From UBA3937 sp050951585 (lineage in GTDB: Bacteria; Bacillota; Peptococcia; DRI-13; DTU073), in NCBI GenBank assembly GCA_050951585.1, contig JBMNJI010000013.1, positions 1-64,000 of the forward strand: 64,000 nucleotides of DNA. The letters run 5' to 3'. The position numbers and the translations under genes are program-made. A model generated the notes under the pieces. That model did no database searches and was not told the origin of the DNA. It saw nothing but the letters and a program-made list of their open reading frames with translations. Shown here in pieces: positions 17,781 to 26,161 of the stretch. Numbering within the stretch: position 1 is the first letter of the stretch; each line of letters starts with the position of its first letter.

Positions 17781-17845
17781 AATAAGTACATACTAGTATA
17801 AGCACGTACATACTGGTACATTCTGTCCGGGAAAGGGATGATGCT

Positions 17846-18877
17846 ATGTCATTAAAAGCCTTGGTTTATGCCGCTCTTACTGTCCTTTTTTTCTATGGGC
17901 TTTTTACCGTCGGCTTTCCCTTTTTGTTAGCATTTATCGTGACGCTTCTGGTGGACCCGCTGATTCGCCTCCTGATGAAAAAAACGAAAATCAAGCGACT
18001 CTATGCGTCCCTGGGAGTATGTACGGGCATTACTTTTCTCCTCTGCGGTTTATTCTATCTGCTCGCGACAAAAGTATATAAAGAAGTGGTCGAATTATGT
18101 GGAAATCTAATCGAATCCACCAAATATACCTATGCAAATCTAGACTGGCTGAATAGTCAATATCTTGATTTTCTGGAATACATTCGGCCCGAATATAACG
18201 CCGCTCTGCAACAAATTGCCAAAACAGGTCTGGAAGTGGTTCAAAGTATTCTCGGTCAATCGGCATCATTCTTCTTTAATTTGGCCACGGCGATACCCTC
18301 CATCTTTTTCCAGACGATCATCTTTTTCGTTGCTTTTTACCTCATCAGTATCAACCTCCCCACCCTTACCAAAAATGCGATGCAGCTTTTTGACCCGTCT
18401 ATCCATACAAAAGTGAAAATGGTGCTGCTTAAACTACACAAGACCATTTTTGGTTTCCTACGGGCGCAATTTATCATCAGTTGCCTGATTTTTGTGGTCG
18501 TTCTGGTTGGCTTTTTAATCATGGGAATCAGCTACCCTTCTGCCTTAGCCTTACTGGTGACCATTGTGGATGTTTTACCGATACTGGGAACTGGGTCGGT
18601 CCTCATTCCTATGGCAATCTACAACCTTATTATCGGCAAGACCTTCCTCTTCTGGGGGCTACTGCTTCATTACGCTATTCTGGTGGTCTTCCGCCGTATC
18701 ATTGAACCGAAAATCCTGGGAGAAAGCATTGGCCTTACTTCCTTAAGTACCCTCGCCAGCATGTACATCGGCTTTGTGCTGACCGGCTTTATCGGACTGT
18801 TCCTCGGTCCGTTCCTGGTTATCCTCTATCAAGCCCTGGTCAAGGTAGGGGTAATCAATATTAAGATCAAATTTTAA
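17846..18877 (+). CDS. ytvI: YtvI-family sporulation membrane protein (AI-2E exporter superfamily)
   Basis: 343 residues, start ATG 17846. Hydrophobic segments at about 5-45, 55-75, 150-175, and five or so in the C-terminal half, with the family motif DVLPILGTGSVLIPMA and the terminal ILGESIGLTSLSTLASMYIG. YtvI proteins belong to the AI-2E/PerM superfamily and occur in spore formers; the transported substrate is unknown. It has its own probable promoter and a shared terminator with the UPF0280 gene on the other strand. Confidence 0.85.
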   Translation: MSLKALVYAALTVLFFYGLFTVGFPFLLAFIVTLLVDPLIRLLMKKTKIKRLYASLGVCTGITFLLCGLFYLLATKVYKEVVELCGNLIESTKYTYANLDWLNSQYLDFLEYIRPEYNAALQQIAKTGLEVVQSILGQSASFFFNLATAIPSIFFQTIIFFVAFYLISINLPTLTKNAMQLFDPSIHTKVKMVLLKLHKTIFGFLRAQFIISCLIFVVVLVGFLIMGISYPSALALLVTIVDVLPILGTGSVLIPMAIYNLIIGKTFLFWGLLLHYAILVVFRRIIEPKILGESIGLTSLSTLASMYIGFVLTGFIGLFLGPFLVILYQALVKVGVINIKIKF

Positions 18878-18913
18878 GAAATACTCATGTAAAAAATGAA
18901 CAAAGAACAAACC

Positions 18914-18950
18914 AAAAAAGCAGTTGCTGTTTTTCGCAACTGCTTTTTTT
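18914..18950. terminator. bidirectional rho-independent terminator
   Basis: AAAAAAGCAGTTGC and GCAACTGCTTTTTTT form a perfect stem with A-run and T-run on opposite sides. It ends ytvI (plus) and the UPF0280 gene (minus). Confidence 0.92.
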
Positions 18951-18964
18951 CGCCTGAATTTGAT

Positions 18965-19729
18965 TTAAAGGGGAATCAGTTTAACCTCCCCCTGGGCGGC
19001 CAGCTGATCAGCTAAAATAGCTACCGCTCCCGTTACCCCGGGAATACTCAGCGCCCATTCCACAGTCTTCTGCAAGTCCGCTGTCCCCTGCACACGGTTA
19101 CCCGCTGCCGTAGCAACCGCATCAGCCAGGACAGCCGACGGCGCCAGAATAACCACCGCATCTGCACACCCGAAGCTCAAACTGTGACCGACCGTCCCGG
19201 AAGAAGTACAGATCCCGAGGGGCGTATTTTTTGGCCTTATTTCCAGCCCGATCCGCTGGGAAAAAGGGGATTTCCCCGCATAGATACTGATCTTGCGGAT
19301 GCAACTGGACTTTAGCCAGAGATCTCCGCCGTTTTCAATTATCACGTCTTTGGAAAAACGGGCTAAATACAAGCCCGTCCGCTCGGCAAACCAGCCCGCT
19401 ACCGCGGCCATCGGACCCACTCCCGCCGCTTCCGCCGCCTGACACATCGCTCTAACGGCCGCCGGTACCTGCCCCGCGCGCTGCCCTTCCCCGGCACCAT
19501 CAAGCCGCCAAGGAGTAAGGGCTGTCACAAAGCCCGGGTTTTGGGCTAAATACTCCTGAAAGAGCTGTCGCTCTTTGCGTACATATTCTTCGGTCAGCCG
19601 CACTAAGTCAGTTTTAAACTGACTTTTTTTTATGCCTATATCCAGGTCGGTTTCGCCAACGCACACCTGAAAATGCTGCAGATCCGCTTCCCGATGCAGC
19701 TTCCTATATTCACGCGGTTCGTAAACCAC
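18965..19729 (-). CDS. UPF0280 (COG2122) family protein
   Basis: 254 residues. GTG 19729 directly follows the preceding stop, with GGAGGT 11 bases upstream, so it is translationally coupled. Family features: GVGPMAAVAGWFAE, then SKDVIIENGGDLWL, CTSSGTVGHSLSFG and the DAVATAAGNRV tail. The fold is related to ApbE FAD transferases. As third gene of an operon with COG1900 and NIL-ferredoxin genes under a SAM riboswitch, it probably takes part in sulfur transfer for homocysteine formation. Its exact reaction is not established by the sequence. Confidence 0.88.
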   Translation of the reverse strand: MVYEPREYRKLHREADLQHFQVCVGETDLDIGIKKSQFKTDLVRLTEEYVRKERQLFQEYLAQNPGFVTALTPWRLDGAGEGQRAGQVPAAVRAMCQAAEAAGVGPMAAVAGWFAERTGLYLARFSKDVIIENGGDLWLKSSCIRKISIYAGKSPFSQRIGLEIRPKNTPLGICTSSGTVGHSLSFGCADAVVILAPSAVLADAVATAAGNRVQGTADLQKTVEWALSIPGVTGAVAILADQLAAQGEVKLIPL

Positions 19730-20131
19730 TTAGATTCTAACCTCCATCGCGTGTATCGGACAGATTTTCACGCACATTAAACAGAGAATACATTCGTCCT
19801 GGTTAAATTTCACTTCCATTGAAGGCCGCTCCAGCGAAAGAGCATGCGTTGGGCAATGGGCAGTGCAATTCCCGCAGTGCGTGCATTTATCTTCATTTCT
19901 CTTTACTTCTTGGGCCAAAGGATGCACAGTAATCCCTTGCTCCTTCAAAAAACGAATACCTTCTTCATAATGTTCACCGGTTAACTCCAGCACCATTGTA
20001 CCTTCCTGGTCCGGATTAATAGTGGCTTTTAAGATATTCGCCACTAAATCATATTCCTTGGCCAACGTATAAATAATTGGTTTATTGACTGTCTCCGCCG
20101 AAAAGCGCAAGATTATTTTTTCCGGTGCCAT
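19730..20131 (-). CDS. NIL-domain 4Fe-4S ferredoxin
   Basis: 133 residues from ATG 20131 (AAGGAG eight bases upstream; an upstream in-frame ATG at 20152 lacks a site). Residues about 3-72 form the NIL domain, a small ligand-binding fold also found in methionine ABC ATPases. The C-terminus carries two CxxCxxCxxxC motifs (CTHCGNCTAHCP and CILCLMCVKICP). In methanogens the homologue works with the COG1900 protein in making homocysteine from aspartate semialdehyde and sulfide. Middle gene of the riboswitch operon. Confidence 0.9.
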   Translation of the reverse strand: MAPEKIILRFSAETVNKPIIYTLAKEYDLVANILKATINPDQEGTMVLELTGEHYEEGIRFLKEQGITVHPLAQEVKRNEDKCTHCGNCTAHCPTHALSLERPSMEVKFNQDECILCLMCVKICPIHAMEVRI

Positions 20132-20185
20132 CTCTTTCACTCCTTCTTTCATACTATTTATCTTGTTAGCTTGAAAATGTGGTTG

Positions 20186-21379
20186 CTAAGTTAGTGATTT
20201 GCCTTTTATGCCCTGCTCCGGTCCCGGCAATAACTGACTTGGCTCTCCCAGAAGGAAGTCTCCTTTTTGAATCCACTCTTTTAATGTTCCGGCAATTTCA
20301 CGGGCCCGTAGGTAACTGCTGACCGGAGAAGTAGGAACCTCTTTTCCTTTTAACTTGATGGAGCCTGTCTTCAACTGGGCATAACTTACTCGGCCTAATG
20401 TCCCGGCTTTAAAATTAGGGTAATCATTACCATAATCCACAATCTCGGCATAAAGCTCCTCATCTGTTTTGGCGGCATTAACAAGGATTTCTTCATTTAA
20501 AATGGGGATGGGTAGGCCTATGCCCACCGTCAAAGTGGCTCCGTAACCGAGATAACTGGTGCCTACCAACCAACGGGCGCTCATCTGCTTAAGATCACCA
20601 AGGACCGCCAAAGTTCCGCCCGCCCCGGTGAGCTTGTTTCCTTCCTCATCCTCAATGAATCCGGGGAAATGCTGAGTGCCGTTCCAGGCCACATAGCCAA
20701 TGCCCCCACCCAGGAAAATCCGTGTCCCAATCCCAATGGTCTTAAAATAGGGATCCTTTAAGAGCGGGCTGAGCTGTCCCGACGTGGAATAAGAAGCATT
20801 GCCAAAATTCGGTTTCAAGGCTCCCATGTATGTGTGAATCATCCGGTCGGTTGAATTAACCGCACAGTTATAATTCTGATAAGCATTCCTTGGATTAAAC
20901 ATAATTGCTTCATTGATCTTATCAAGGGTAATCGTGGTTTCGAACTTGGTACGCGGATAACAATCCGTGCCGTAGCTTTGCGCCCGAAGACTGATCTCTT
21001 TTCCGGCCACCAAATCCTCAATCACATGGGCGCCGCCATAACGGAATTCGCCGGGATAATCCCGATTCGCCGGATCTTCTTCCGGCAGCTCCGTTGCGCC
21101 TAAATAAACGTCGACAGCCGCTATCCCGGCATAGGCCGGCACATTATTAAGCCAAACCTTGCTCATTCTCATCCGCGGTCTGGTATGACCAAAATTCAAA
21201 AATACCCCTGAGGAACACATTGGACTGAATGTCCCCGTGGTTACAACATCAACCTCTTGGGCGGTCCGGCTAATTCCCTGTTCGCGGACTTTGTCAATCA
21301 CTTCTTCCGCGGTCAACACAACCGCTTTGCCGGCTTTAATTCGTTCGTTAATCTCTTTGTAAGTACGTTCTACCGACAT
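20186..21379 (-). CDS. COG1900/DUF39 homocysteine biosynthesis protein
   Basis: 397 residues from ATG 21379, preceded by AAGGAGGAG. Longer frame to 21427 rejected for lack of a site. Family motifs include VVTTGTFSPMCSSGVFLNFGH, GGAHVIEDLVAG, the conserved Cys in YNCAVNSTDRM, and LGGGIGYVAWNGTQH. The methanogen homologue is needed, with the NIL-ferredoxin, for sulfide incorporation into homocysteine. C-terminal CBS domains found in some homologues are absent. It lies about 160 bases downstream of a SAM-I riboswitch, which ties it to methionine/SAM supply. Confidence 0.92.
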   Translation of the reverse strand: MSVERTYKEINERIKAGKAVVLTAEEVIDKVREQGISRTAQEVDVVTTGTFSPMCSSGVFLNFGHTRPRMRMSKVWLNNVPAYAGIAAVDVYLGATELPEEDPANRDYPGEFRYGGAHVIEDLVAGKEISLRAQSYGTDCYPRTKFETTITLDKINEAIMFNPRNAYQNYNCAVNSTDRMIHTYMGALKPNFGNASYSTSGQLSPLLKDPYFKTIGIGTRIFLGGGIGYVAWNGTQHFPGFIEDEEGNKLTGAGGTLAVLGDLKQMSARWLVGTSYLGYGATLTVGIGLPIPILNEEILVNAAKTDEELYAEIVDYGNDYPNFKAGTLGRVSYAQLKTGSIKLKGKEVPTSPVSSYLRAREIAGTLKEWIQKGDFLLGEPSQLLPGPEQGIKGKSLT

Positions 21380-21480
21380 CTTGTTTCTCCTCCTTCTGTT
21401 GCTGCATGCCCTTATTGACGGCGCCAAGCCTCGGCACCTTAATCCAGCAAGACCTGTTTTTAACGCATTTTGCCTCTCGT

Positions 21481-21518
21481 TATAAATAATAGCCCCTTCC
21501 TACTGTCATAGAAGAGGC
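21481..21518 (-). terminator. riboswitch-controlled terminator
   Basis: On the minus strand GCCTCTTCTA and TAGGAAGGGGC form an imperfect stem followed by TATTATTTATA. Its CCTCTT arm can pair instead with the AAGAG end of the riboswitch P1 helix, giving mutually exclusive antiterminator and terminator forms. Confidence 0.75.
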
Positions 21519-21540
21519 CCATGCAAACATACTGCCGGGT

Positions 21541-21663
21541 CTCTTATCTTCCAGAAGCCGAAAGCTTCTGCTGGAATTGGCACCAATCCGATATCTTCTA
21601 AGAAAAGAACCGAACGGTTGCCGGGTTTCTTCGGGCCAGTCCCTCCACCTCTCTTGATAAGAG
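21541..21663 (-). promoter_or_regulatory. SAM-I (S-box) riboswitch
   Basis: Minus-strand sequence has the conserved order of an S-box aptamer. P1 arms CTCTTATC and GATAAGAG close the element. AAGAGAGGTGGAGGGACTGG follows the first arm, then GAAACCCGGCAACC, then GGTGCCAATTCC and a GC-rich P4 hairpin (CAGAAGCTTTCGGCTTCTG). A competing terminator lies just downstream. With SAM bound, transcription should stop before the COG1900 operon. Confidence 0.95.
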
Positions 21664-21803
21664 CACACATCATATTATTTATTTTTGTAATCATTCCTTT
21701 AATATAAATAATAGTCTATCAAACACAAAGCAGCTTTGTCAAGAAAAATGAGCCGTCACGGCCACACCGCGGCCACTAACCAGAGACCCACACCAGACCA
21801 GCA

Positions 21804-22232
21804 CTAATACCCGCGGAGATACTTTTTCTTTTTCTCCGCATTGCCTAATCTCTTTGGGCTGCGGAATTGGGCACCGACATAGCCTCCGGCAACCCCCCAA
21901 AGAGTCCAAACCAATAATTGACGGCCAATCGCCGCCCAGGAGTATAATTCCGGAACAAGCTCCAGATTGATGATAATCCCGAAAATGCCCAACAAAAGCC
22001 CCACCCACAAACCATGCAGCCACCCTTTTTCTGCGCTTCTTTTCCCTGCCACTACCGCCCCCGCCGCTACACCAGCAATGCCCAATAAATAAAGGGCCAA
22101 ACCCAAATTAAAGGTAGTCCGGTCACTGGCCAGCACCCAGACAAAACCGGCTAATCCTGCCACTAACCAAATCCCCAAGGCCACCGTCAAGCCAAACCAA
22201 ACAGCTTTTACCTGTACCCCTTCCTTACCCAC
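21804..22232 (-). CDS. TIGR04086/YrzE-family membrane protein
   Basis: 142 residues from GTG 22232, nine bases after GGAGG. A longer frame to 22367 would add a repeat-encoded, Trp/Lys-rich stretch (KWSRKWSKEWSRKW) from simple DNA repeats and is unlikely to be translated. Four hydrophobic helices (about 10-32, 40-60, 70-92, 98-122) with the GLxLYLLGIAGVAAGAVVAG pattern of the family, and a basic C-terminus. Function unknown. Divergent from the RCC1 protein gene. Confidence 0.7.
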   Translation of the reverse strand: MGKEGVQVKAVWFGLTVALGIWLVAGLAGFVWVLASDRTTFNLGLALYLLGIAGVAAGAVVAGKRSAEKGWLHGLWVGLLLGIFGIIINLELVPELYSWAAIGRQLLVWTLWGVAGGYVGAQFRSPKRLGNAEKKKKYLRGY

Positions 22233-22249
22233 TTTCCTCAACCTCCACC

Positions 22250-22303
22250 CCTTACTCCACTTCCTACTCCACTCCTTACTCCACTTCCTACTCCACTTCC
22301 ACC
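22250..22303. repeat. simple tandem repeat CTTACTCCACTTC-type
   Basis: Alternating copies of ACTCCACTTCCT and ACTCCACTCCTT in tandem, just upstream of the YrzE-like start. Not part of a conserved protein. Confidence 0.8.
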
Positions 22304-22429
22304 TTATGCCTCGATCCCTTTTCGTATGCCGAATTTTTTTCTTTCCTGGTAACAGGAAATGCCCCATAATATAAGAATATATATATAGGAATAAATATTT
22401 GTCTTATCTTGTGATATTGGGAGGAAGAA

Positions 22430-25400
22430 GTGTATATGAGCGAGCAATTATCCTACTTATCTAAAAGTTTCTTAAAAATACTTCTTTGTTTAGTCCTTGC
22501 ACTGCTGATGATCATCAATCTTAATTCACCTGTAAACGCCAATCCCGGTTTAGACCCGCAAAAAGCCACGGAGGCAAAAAACAGGATCTCCGGACGCGGG
22601 GGACATTGTCTAGCCATTCAAGCCGATGGTACCGTAGTGGCCTGGGGTGATAATGGCGCCGGCCAATGTGATGTCCCCGCAGACTTAGCTGAAGTAATTG
22701 CCGTATCGGCCGGTGGCACCCATTCGTTAGCCCTCAAGGCTGACGGTACCGTGGTCGCCTGGGGTGATAATACAAAGAATCAGGCTACTGTCCCGGAAGG
22801 CTTGTGTGATGTTATCGCCATTTCGGCCGGTACTGACCATAGTCTGGCCCTCAAAAGCGACGGTACGGTAGTCGCCTGGGGAGATGCAACTGTGAACCGT
22901 TGTAACGTGCCCGCCGCAATCCAGGGTAATGTACGCGCCATCGAGGCCGGTGATGCCTTTTCCATCGCCTTAACCAACGAGGGGACTGTTTACGCCTTTG
23001 GCTATAACTACCATGGGCAATGCAATGTGCCGCCGGAATTGCAGGATATAGAAACAGCAAACGTGATTGCGATTTCCGCCGGCTGGTATCACGGAGCAGC
23101 TTTAAGAGCCGACGGCACTGTGGTCGCCTGGGGACTGAACGGCAATGGGCAAACTGATACCGCCAGCCTGGCAGATGTGGTGGCCATCGATGCAGGAACT
23201 GTCCATACTATAGCGCTGACCTCCCAAGGTGAGCTTCTAGCCGTCGGGTCAAACACCTACAAGGAATGTACCTTTCCGGATACATTTCAAGGAGAGACCG
23301 TTGGCATTAACGCCGGCAATGAATATAACCTGATCCTCAGAACAGACGGGATGTTAACCGCCTGGGGAAGAAATATGTCCAATCGACTATTCATCCCTGA
23401 AATGCTGAATCTTACCGGTAGTCTGACGGAACTAAGTGTAGACGAGGGTACGCTCTCCCCGGCCTTTAATCGCAATACCTTAGACTATACGGTCAATGTT
23501 GATGAAAGTGTTGACCAATTAACCTTAACCGCCGAACTACAAAGGCCCGATACGCAAAGCTTGTTGATTGACGGAACTCCCCAGGAAAGCGGAGTTGAAA
23601 AAACGATCCACCTCAGCGAAGGCGCAAATCTGCTCACCCTTGCGGTCACAATCCCCGCCTGTAACCTTACCCGCACCTATACCCTAACCATTAATCGTTC
23701 AAACGAAGCCACCCTGGATGAACTGGTCGCTAATACCGGTACCCTGCTTCCGGCTTTTGACCCTCAGATAACCGAATATACCCTTCTTGTTGATAGTGCT
23801 ACAGAAAATGTCGAACTTTCAGCCATTCCCCCCAACGAGAACACCTTTATCTCCTTAAAAAAGCCCGTTTGCGATGATTCGCTGGTCCTCTGGCTTGATG
23901 CCGCCAACGCACTGGCCAACCCCTTAACGTCAACCTGGAAGGACCTTTCGGGAAAAGGGAATCACGGCACCCTAAAAAATTTTGATTTTGACGAAAACAG
24001 CGGCTGGACAGAAAAATATCTGCAGTTTGATGGAGTAGACGATTATGTTGATTGCGGACTTTCCCCCTCTTTTAATATGCTCAACGAAATTACGCTGGAA
24101 GCCGTCGTCTCCATTCCCAGCAAGGAAAACAATCACCTGGATATCCTGGGACGGGCCGGTAATGCCTGTTACACCTTTTACTCATATTACGGGGGCATAT
24201 GCCTTTGGATGGGCGGCGGTCATTGGGGATCCGCTGGTACCGGTATCCACAACGGAAACATCCATCACGTTGTGATTAAAAAGGATGCCGAAGACATAAC
24301 CAGTCTTTACGTTGACGGTGTTTTTAAGGCGCAGACTTCAACCCTTAAACTGACCACTTCTTCCGCCCCTGTTTATGTGGGATTAGCTACAACCTACCCT
24401 TTCAAAGGGAATTATTATCAAGCCCGAATCTACAACCGTGCGCTTACCGACGAAGAAATCAGTCAAAACTACGCCGCCAGTCAGGACTGGCTCACCCCTA
24501 ACGGAGCACGGACAATCAGTACCAGCCTTGCCCCCGGTGAAAATGAAGTATCCTTTACCGTCCAGGCCGGGGACGGCACGATTACGAAAAACTATACCGT
24601 CAATATTATCAGACCCGGCTACCTGAATGAACTTGCTTTAAACATCCACGACGACCAGGAGGAGAACAGTGAAGAAGGCAGCGAAGAAGAAGGCCCGCAG
24701 CAGCAAGGGCCGGAGCTTACCCTTCCCCTTTCCCCTGCCTTTGACTCGGCTGTTTTCGACTATATCCTGGAATTGCCTAATAGCATCACTGCCCTGGATT
24801 TAACGGCAACCATCGAGCCGGCGCCGGAACGGGAATTAACCATCAACGGTATTCCCCAGGAAAGCGGCGCGCCCACGGAAATTCCCTTAGCCACCGGAGA
24901 AAATACCATTATTCTAGAGATTACCTCTCCGGAAGAGGAAGCGCAAACTTACCGGATTACCGTTACCCGTGCCGCTTCTGATGAAACGAATGCCGACCTT
25001 TGGCAGCTGCAAACGGATGCGGGAACTCTGATCCCTGACTTTGCCCCGACCCAAACAGTCTATTCCTTAAATCTGGAGAACAAAATCAAGAGCCTCACGA
25101 TCACCGCTCTTCCTGCGGATGCCGAGGCTACTGTGTCGATCCTGGGCAACGCCGGGGAAAAAGGAAAGGCCCATACTTTAAATATCCCTCTCTCCGCCAA
25201 CGGAGCCAGCTCGCTCCCTCTTACCGTGCTGGCGGGGAACGGCACCACCAGGAAAAGCTATGTCCTGCAAATCTATCAAATCGGGCTTACCCTAAGTACG
25301 CCAAACCTCAGGGCAGGTAACCCCCTTAGCGTATCAGGCACAGCCTATCCCGATACAGACATCACCATCAAACTGTGCGATGCAGAGGGAAACACCGCCT

Positions 25401-25996
25401 GGACCGAAACAACCAATACCAACCACCAGGGCGCCTACAGTCTGACCTTCAACGTACCGAAAAACCTCCGTGGCTTCTATACGGTCACTGCCGGCTACGG
25501 ACAAAATGTTGCAAGCAAAGAGTTAGTAGTCAAGCCCCCGAAAAAAAGCAAGCCGAACGAAGATAACAAGGAAGATGGCACCGGCAATCAGGAATGGGAA
25601 CCTGTCCGCATCCAACTGACCCTTGATGATGCAACTGCCCTCTTTAATGAGGTACCCCACCTCCTTGAGGCGGCTCCTTTTCTGGAACAGGGCTCTGCGC
25701 GCACCATGGTGCCTTTAAGATTCCTGGCCGAAGCTTTCGGCGCAACCGTGAACTGGGATCCGGCCTCGGGTCAAATCACAATCCAAGGAAGTGAGGAAAA
25801 CCAGGAAGCCCTTTTGATCCTCCTGGAGCCCAACCAAAATACAGTGCTGGTAAACGGCTCCCCTCTGACCTTAGATTGTGCTCCCCGGATTCTTCCTCCC
25901 GGCCGTACCTTTGTCCCCTTGCGCTTCCTCGCCGAACAACTTGGGGCCACCGTAGAATGGGAGCAGGCCACAGGCATAATCACCATCCGAAGGTAA
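22430..25996 (+). CDS. large secreted RCC1-cadherin-like-LamG-stalk protein
   Basis: 1188 residues. GTG 22430 (or ATG 22436) follows GGGAGG. Signal peptide about 8-40. Seven RCC1-like blades (about 52-330, repeating ADGTVVAWGDN and VIAISAG) form one beta-propeller. Then cadherin-like beta-sandwich domains (about 330-422 and 428-735); the second is split by a LamG domain (about 480-690). An acidic Glu-rich linker (about 748-765), two more cadherin-like domains, an Ig-like domain (about 960-1045) and a C-terminal pair of copper-amine-oxidase-N-like motifs (PLRFLAEAFGATVNWD and PLRFLAEQLGATVEWE) follow. Probably a surface or matrix adhesin; no cell-wall anchor motif is present. Confidence 0.87.
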   Translation: MYMSEQLSYLSKSFLKILLCLVLALLMIINLNSPVNANPGLDPQKATEAKNRISGRGGHCLAIQADGTVVAWGDNGAGQCDVPADLAEVIAVSAGGTHSLALKADGTVVAWGDNTKNQATVPEGLCDVIAISAGTDHSLALKSDGTVVAWGDATVNRCNVPAAIQGNVRAIEAGDAFSIALTNEGTVYAFGYNYHGQCNVPPELQDIETANVIAISAGWYHGAALRADGTVVAWGLNGNGQTDTASLADVVAIDAGTVHTIALTSQGELLAVGSNTYKECTFPDTFQGETVGINAGNEYNLILRTDGMLTAWGRNMSNRLFIPEMLNLTGSLTELSVDEGTLSPAFNRNTLDYTVNVDESVDQLTLTAELQRPDTQSLLIDGTPQESGVEKTIHLSEGANLLTLAVTIPACNLTRTYTLTINRSNEATLDELVANTGTLLPAFDPQITEYTLLVDSATENVELSAIPPNENTFISLKKPVCDDSLVLWLDAANALANPLTSTWKDLSGKGNHGTLKNFDFDENSGWTEKYLQFDGVDDYVDCGLSPSFNMLNEITLEAVVSIPSKENNHLDILGRAGNACYTFYSYYGGICLWMGGGHWGSAGTGIHNGNIHHVVIKKDAEDITSLYVDGVFKAQTSTLKLTTSSAPVYVGLATTYPFKGNYYQARIYNRALTDEEISQNYAASQDWLTPNGARTISTSLAPGENEVSFTVQAGDGTITKNYTVNIIRPGYLNELALNIHDDQEENSEEGSEEEGPQQQGPELTLPLSPAFDSAVFDYILELPNSITALDLTATIEPAPERELTINGIPQESGAPTEIPLATGENTIILEITSPEEEAQTYRITVTRAASDETNADLWQLQTDAGTLIPDFAPTQTVYSLNLENKIKSLTITALPADAEATVSILGNAGEKGKAHTLNIPLSANGASSLPLTVLAGNGTTRKSYVLQIYQIGLTLSTPNLRAGNPLSVSGTAYPDTDITIKLCDAEGNTAWTETTNTNHQGAYSLTFNVPKNLRGFYTVTAGYGQNVASKELVVKPPKKSKPNEDNKEDGTGNQEWEPVRIQLTLDDATALFNEVPHLLEAAPFLEQGSARTMVPLRFLAEAFGATVNWDPASGQITIQGSEENQEALLILLEPNQNTVLVNGSPLTLDCAPRILPPGRTFVPLRFLAEQLGATVEWEQATGIITIRR

Positions 25997-26105
25997 TTTT
26001 CCCTTGTCTCCTTCCGTAGTCTCCTTCCGTAGTCTCCTTCCCCTCTCTACTAGGATAATTTCTTGTGAACCTCCTTTTGAGATTACTGTCATACTCTGTG
26101 CCCCT

Positions 26106-26150
26106 TCCGACTATAAGTAAATATAAGCAACATATTTACTTATAGTCGGA
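26106..26150. promoter_or_regulatory. 19-bp perfect inverted repeat over a ribosome-binding site
   Basis: The arms TCCGACTATAAGTAAATAT (26106-26124) and its exact complement (26132-26150) are separated by seven bases. The right arm ends inside the GGAGG ribosome-binding site of the following lipoprotein gene (GTG 26162). In RNA it would form a strong hairpin that hides part of the site. It may be an RNA switch, a terminator-like pause or the tip of a small mobile repeat. Confidence 0.85.
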
Positions 26151-26161
26151 GGTAAGGTCCT

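Noticed and set aside
22233..22367. N-terminal extension WSRKWSKEW... of the YrzE-like protein
   Set aside because: Encoded by simple DNA repeats, whereas a GTG with GGAGG nine bases upstream gives the conserved length.
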